This document shows, one piece after another, positions 13,065 to 16,528 of a DNA stretch of 16,528 nucleotides. Position 1 is the stretch's first letter; each line of letters begins with the position of its first letter. The position numbers and the translations under genes were made by a program. The stretch comes from Candidatus Scatousia excrementipullorum (GTDB lineage Bacteria > Cyanobacteriota > Vampirovibrionia > Gastranaerophilales > Gastranaerophilaceae): contig JADIND010000200.1 in assembly GCA_017694215.1 (NCBI GenBank), positions 1 to 16,528 on the forward strand. Reading direction: 5' to 3'. The notes below the pieces were generated by a model. It saw only the letters and a list, made by a program, of their open reading frames with translations. It had not been told where the DNA came from and made no database searches.

Positions 13065-13767
13065 TTATTTAGGCATATTTTTGAAGAAAGTATTATCCGT
13101 CAAAGCTTTATACGTACACCCCGCACCGTTCATTGAATTAGTCGAAGAAGCAGAACAATATTCATTGCCATCACTGTGATATGCCGTACCTTCAACCCCC
13201 ATAGGACGTAAGGTGCCTTTGGAATCTATCTGAAACATAAACAAATCCTGCCCCAGCCTGTTTGGTCTTTTTTTTAGTCCGTTGACATCTACCGATATAT
13301 ATATTCGGACGAGAAGCTATCATTTCATTTTCAATTAAAAGCAGGCTTCCGTCATTTAATATAAGCTGTCCGTCATCAAAGTATTCTAAATCTAATAAAT
13401 TTGTACCATTAAAATTTTTGTAGTCTGTTGAATTTTTTTCTGAATCCTTGAAATTCTTTATGCAGGCTGTATCCTTATCATCCCGTCCGAGTCCACAATC
13501 ATATGCAACTTTAAGATACTTTTGCAGCACCGATTTAACTTCGCTCTTAGCGGAATTTTTACTTGTAATGCGTTCGCCGTTTTCCGCCTGATACATATCA
13601 AGTGCCTGACTCAAAACAGAATAACTCCTTTTCAATCCTGTTTGTAATTCTTTATTCCTGTTATTTTGTACTAATGCCGGCAGTGTCATTGATGCAACAA
13701 CTCCGATTATTCCGAGAGTAATCAAAACTTCCGCCAAAGTAAAAGCCCCTTTATTGTAATTTTCCAT
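13065..13767 (-). pseudogene. Type IV pilin/type II secretion pseudopilin-like protein, frameshifted
   Basis: Start at 13767 has AGGAG 6 nt upstream and gives MENYNKGAFTLAEVLITLGI, a prepilin leader with the FTLAE processing site and one hydrophobic helix; cleavage would be after Gly or Ala. The reading frame runs normally to RPNIYI (about 13300), then shifts: the current frame ends early at 13192 with an atypical basic tail (KKKTKQAGAG). The next frame gives a natural continuation VDVNGLKKRPNRLGQDLFMF, then RPMGVEGTAYHSDGNEYCSA, ending FFKNMPK and TAA at 13065-13067. The break coincides with an (AT)5 tract (13295-13304); adding one AT restores an open frame reading NIYISVDVNG. The Cys in that lost tail may pair with others in the globular domain. 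It probably served as an extracellular pilus or secretion fibre subunit. The frameshift may be real decay, slippage-based switching or a sequencing error. Confidence 0.82.
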
Positions 13768-13816
13768 AAAGTTCTCCTTGTTGTAATACATTTTGTTTTA
13801 AGTAGAAACATGTAGT

Positions 13817-13846
13817 AATATAACATATTAACGCAAAATTTGTCAA
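13817..13846 (-). promoter_or_regulatory. Sigma70-type promoter for the prepilin gene
   Basis: On the minus strand, a perfect TTGACA (13841-13846) and TATATT (13817-13822) are separated by 18 bp. The predicted start near 13810 gives a leader of about 43 nt with the AGGAG site. This is the clearest promoter in the window. Confidence 0.65.
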
Positions 13847-13907
13847 CATGCTGCTCCATTTATTTGAATATTTCTTGTAATAGGATGTTTATAAAGGAAA
13901 TATTGTT

Positions 13908-14228
13908 ATGGCAAAGCTTAGAGAACAATTCGGCAGAAGACTGGAAGAATTGCTGAAAAAACACAAAATGAAACAGTGTGAACTGGCAGAAAAGCTGGAC
14001 ATCGACCCGCAAAGTATCAGCCGTATGATTGCCGGCAAACATTTTCCAAAAGAAGAAAATATAGAAAAAATGATAAAAGCTTTCAATATTCAGCCTGAAG
14101 AACTTTTTAAATTCTCAAACAATGCTGATGACAAAGAACTTATTGAAGACATTAACAGACTAATCTCAAATGCTCCAAGTTCAAAACTTCGTATGGCTCA
14201 CAAAATTATTACAGCACTTTTTGAATAA
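13908..14228 (+). CDS. XRE-family helix-turn-helix regulator
   Basis: 106 residues with an N-terminal Cro/C1-type HTH: FGRRLEELLKKHKMKQCELA (8-27), then EKLDIDPQSISRMIAGKHFP (28-47) holding the turn and recognition helix, closed by IEKMIKAFNIQPEELF. The C-terminal 35 residues are a helical tail (DKELIEDINRLISNAPSSKL). It has the same length and plan as the XRE protein at 1662. AAAGGAAA lies upstream at a suitable distance. It is divergent from the prepilin gene, so it may regulate it, and its last 20 nt overlap the 3' end of dxr on the opposite strand. Target unknown. Confidence 0.88.
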   Translation: MAKLREQFGRRLEELLKKHKMKQCELAEKLDIDPQSISRMIAGKHFPKEENIEKMIKAFNIQPEELFKFSNNADDKELIEDINRLISNAPSSKLRMAHKIITALFE

Positions 14229-15369
14229 GATGTGCTATATAATCTTTAGTTTTCTCTCTTATTTTTTCATCCACTTCAAATATTTCATCAATCGTCGGTG
14301 TTTGAATAACTTTATGCTCATCATAGATTTTTTTTGTTATTTCATATATTTCATAAAGCTTAATTTTTCCATCGAGAAAGGCAAACACAGCTTCTTCATT
14401 TGCTGCATTTAAGCATACTGTTGCGGTTCCTCCGATTTTTCCTGCATTATAAGCAAGCTTCACCGTCGGGAATTTTTCAAAATCCGGTTTTTCAAAATCA
14501 AGCCTTGCAATTTCCGCAAAACTGAAACTCTTTGACTTAATCCCTTCATAACGCTCAGGGTATGTAATTGCATACTGTATAGGGATATGCATACTCGGCA
14601 ATCCCAACTGGGCAATAACACTTCCGTCTTTGTATTCAATAGCCGAATGCACAATACTTTGCGGGTGAACAACAACTTCGATATCATCATAATCAAACCC
14701 GAAAAGATGATGAGCCTCGATAATTTCCAAACCTTTATTCATCAAAGTTGCACTGTCAACAGTGATTTTTCTGCCCATATTCCATCTCGGATGAGCAAGG
14801 GCTTCTTTCACGGTTGCATTTTTCATTTCATCAACGGTTTTATGCAAAAACGGGCCGCCGCTTGCCGTTATAATTAGCTTATCCACCTGTGAAATATCTT
14901 TTATGCACTGATGTATTGCACAGTGTTCGCTGTCAACTGGAATAATTTTTACACCGTGCTTTTTTGCCTTTGCCATAACAATATCACCTGCCATAACAAG
15001 TGTTTCTTTATTTGCAAGAGCAATGTCAATTCCGTTTTCTATCGCTTTTAACGTAGGTCTGAGTCCGATTTTTCCGGAACAGGCAACAAGGATTATATCG
15101 TTTTCCCTGTTTGAACAGATTTCTTCAAGACCATCCATGCCGGTTAAAATTTTTGCATTATGATTACCAGCTAACAATTCGGGATTAGCTGAACTTGAAA
15201 CTAGTTTAGGCTGATATTTTTCTGCCTGCTTTTTCAAAAGTTCAACATTTGAGCCGCCGGCAAGAGCAATAATTTCAAATCTGTCACGAATTTTGTCAAT
15301 AACTTCCAGAGCCTGTGTGCCGATAGAACCGGTCGAACCGATAATACTTATTTTTCTCTTATTTTCCAT
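14209..15369 (-). CDS. dxr: 1-deoxy-D-xylulose 5-phosphate reductoisomerase
   Basis: Second enzyme of the MEP isoprenoid pathway: converts DXP to 2-C-methyl-D-erythritol 4-phosphate with NADPH and a divalent metal, in the cytosol. 386 residues, normal full length. Visible motifs: NADPH-binding GSTGSIG (11-17), LANKETLVMAGD (118-129), metal ligands in PVDSEHCAIHQC (144-155; D146, E148), TASGGPF (168-174), HPRWNMGRKITVDSATLMNK (193-212) and GLEIIEAHHLF (213-223), supplying N211, K212 and metal ligand E215. No Shine-Dalgarno is visible before the ATG; a TATAAT (15379-15384, minus) lies only 9 nt upstream, so the message may be nearly leaderless. It is convergent with and overlaps the XRE gene by 20 nt. 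Confidence 0.97.
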   Translation of the reverse strand: MENKRKISIIGSTGSIGTQALEVIDKIRDRFEIIALAGGSNVELLKKQAEKYQPKLVSSSANPELLAGNHNAKILTGMDGLEEICSNRENDIILVACSGKIGLRPTLKAIENGIDIALANKETLVMAGDIVMAKAKKHGVKIIPVDSEHCAIHQCIKDISQVDKLIITASGGPFLHKTVDEMKNATVKEALAHPRWNMGRKITVDSATLMNKGLEIIEAHHLFGFDYDDIEVVVHPQSIVHSAIEYKDGSVIAQLGLPSMHIPIQYAITYPERYEGIKSKSFSFAEIARLDFEKPDFEKFPTVKLAYNAGKIGGTATVCLNAANEEAVFAFLDGKIKLYEIYEITKKIYDEHKVIQTPTIDEIFEVDEKIREKTKDYIAHLIQKVL

Positions 15370-15378
15370 AACAAAATT

Positions 15379-15384
15379 ATTATA
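15379..15384 (-). promoter_or_regulatory. Candidate -10 box of dxr (TATAAT)
   Basis: A perfect TATAAT on the minus strand, 9 nt upstream of the dxr ATG. No good -35 lies at the right distance (TATGAT at 15402-15407 is poor). If used, the leader would be only a few nt. Confidence 0.35.
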
Positions 15385-15532
15385 ATATAAACATTTTTCT
15401 TATCATAATAACCAAAGAAGCAGGCAGAAAGGTTTAATATTTGTCCGTACTCACGATTTTGTCGAATTTGCTAATTTGACCTGCATTATTGTTAATTTAC
15501 GCTTAAAAAAGCGGACTTAATTGAATTATTTT

Positions 15533-16528
15533 TTATTGAAGATTCCGTAATCTTGAATTGATTTCGTTCAAAAGGTCTTTGTCATCCGTCTGCTCGGCAA
15601 ATTTTTTGGCTTTATTCAAAAGTCCGGCTGCTTTTTGTTTGCTGTTAAAATCAATCATAATATCGGCTGCCCCGAGGTAGTTCTGCGCAACTTTCAGCGG
15701 TGATTCTGCTTTTGTGTAATTTTGAACGGCCTGAGAGTAAGATTTCAAGGCTTCCTGCGGCTCTCCGAATTTTTTATAGGCTCTTGCTGTGCTTGATGCA
15801 ACAAATCCTCTTACTTTCGAATTGTCTGTTTCCGAGGCGAGGTCGTTCGCAATGCCGAAGTATTCAAAGGCGTTCTGTTCATACATATCAGAAAAAATAT
15901 TTCCGATTCTTGTGAGTGAAGTGGATTGTGCGGCGAGGTTATCGCTTTCACCTCCGTAAGAAACTGATACAAAATAATGGTCAAGTGCAGGCTCAATCTG
16001 ATTTCCGTCGTCGTAAATCTGAGCCATTGAGTAATGTGCTTTTGTCTTTATGTTGTTGTCCGTTGTGTTTTTGAGGGACATATCGTAACTTTTCAGAGCT
16101 TGCGGCATGTGATTATAGTCGTCATAAATTTTGCCGACTTCAAAGTAGATTTTTGATTTCGTTTCGGTATCGCCGACTTCTTCCGCCCTTGCCAGTGCTT
16201 TTTGGAAAGTTTCTATTGCTTTTTTCGGTTCGTGGGCATAGGCAAGTTTCTTTGACTGAATAAAGAGTGATTTTAATTCTTTATCCTGCGGAATTTTTAC
16301 TTCTGTTTTGACGTCCGCAGTTGTGTTAAATTTTTCTTCCGGCTGAGGAACGTTTTCTGTTTCGCTTATGTGAGAAGCGGTTGTTTCTTCCGGAGCCGTT
16401 TGTTCCTGTTGAATTGTTTTTTCTTTTTCATTTTTGGCAACGGTTGAACCTTCCGGAAATTTTACGAGAAATTGCGGATTGATGTCGTTTTCGTCGTATT
16501 TAAAATCTATTTTTTGTAAGAATAATGC
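15533..16528 (-). CDS. TPR-repeat protein, C-terminal part (5' truncated by window edge)
   Basis: The frame is open from the right edge (16528) to TAA at 15533, giving 331 visible residues; the Met at 16108 is internal because the preceding codons are clearly coding. The visible N-terminal part (DENDINPQFLVKFPEGS, then a Glu/Thr/Gln-rich linker such as KTIQQEQTAPEETTASHISE) looks like a disordered spacer. About six TPR-type helix pairs follow: LAYAHEPKKAIETFQKALAR, YFEVGKIYDDYNHMPQALKS, HYSMAQIYDDGNQIEPALDH, RAYKKFGEPQEALKSYSQAV, YLGAADIMIDFNSKQKAAGL and a last helix ending LNEINSRLRNLQ. TPRs form protein-binding superhelices; the partner is unknown. The missing N-terminus could hold a signal peptide or another domain. 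Confidence 0.85.
   Translation of the reverse strand, partial: ALFLQKIDFKYDENDINPQFLVKFPEGSTVAKNEKEKTIQQEQTAPEETTASHISETENVPQPEEKFNTTADVKTEVKIPQDKELKSLFIQSKKLAYAHEPKKAIETFQKALARAEEVGDTETKSKIYFEVGKIYDDYNHMPQALKSYDMSLKNTTDNNIKTKAHYSMAQIYDDGNQIEPALDHYFVSVSYGGESDNLAAQSTSLTRIGNIFSDMYEQNAFEYFGIANDLASETDNSKVRGFVASSTARAYKKFGEPQEALKSYSQAVQNYTKAESPLKVAQNYLGAADIMIDFNSKQKAAGLLNKAKKFAEQTDDKDLLNEINSRLRNLQ

Noticed and set aside
12505..13065. CRISPR array
   Set aside because: The repeats are few, unequal in type and not separated by regular unique spacers; no cas-like gene is present.
13268..13275. The T8 homopolymer as the site of the prepilin frameshift
   Set aside because: The restored frame already reads VDVNGLKKR upstream of and through this run, so the shift must lie earlier, at or near the (AT)5 tract.

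Overview
The window is AT-rich DNA with short intergenic gaps and mixed gene orientation. The best guess is an uncultured gut bacterium of the Cyanobacteria-related Vampirovibrionia/Melainabacteria (Candidatus Gastranaerophilales type). The main reason is the prepilin-like protein near 13.7 kb, whose N-terminus (GAFTLAEVLITLGIIGVVAS) is very typical of that group. A one-piece tmRNA, DXR of the MEP isoprenoid pathway and AGCS-type transport are compatible but not specific. This assignment is inference from memory of sequence style, not a search.

Layout. Positions 1-806 look like the right end of an integrated mobile element. They hold the C-terminal part of an unrecognised protein (3-635) and then an orphan tRNA 3' end (783-806), followed at once by a rho-independent terminator (811-836). 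That is the usual scar of integration into a tRNA gene whose intact copy would lie left of the window. From about 840 to 4000 the DNA is accessory: a SLOG-family gene (1054-1494, minus) divergent from an XRE regulator (1662-1982), a second XRE gene killed by an in-frame TAA (2001-2312), an orphan 201-residue protein (2910-3515, minus), and several hairpin-forming repeats. A GC-rich double-hairpin element (about 3833-3985) carries a 16-bp copy of the tmRNA 3' end and sits just beyond the tmRNA terminator.

The tmRNA gene (4041-4442, minus) is complete, with a 20-residue tag ending AYAVAA, and does not encode its terminal CCA. Upstream of it lies a large superfamily-1 helicase with a C-terminal DUF559/Vsr-like nuclease domain (4704-7823, minus). 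Divergent from that is a plus-strand run: CCA-adding enzyme (cca), a GT4 glycosyltransferase, an alanine/glycine:cation symporter, and a small ACT-domain protein that overlaps the symporter. A strong bidirectional terminator (12151-12179) separates this run from a small cysteine-rich protein on the minus strand.

Positions 12.5-13.05 kb are an intergenic repeat mosaic: two G-rich repeats, a third copy of the cruciform repeat and ATCCTGAA-type palindromes. After it come a prepilin gene frameshifted at an (AT)5 tract (13065-13767, minus), another XRE regulator (13908-14228), dxr (14209-15369, minus) and the C-terminal part of a TPR protein running off the right edge (15533-16528, minus).

Most interesting for follow-up: the family of about 70-nt three-stem repeats, the tRNA integration scar with flanking 17-bp repeats, the double-hairpin element beside the tmRNA, the SSR-associated pilin frameshift, and three genes whose promoter-like boxes sit so close to the ATG that leaderless transcripts are possible.
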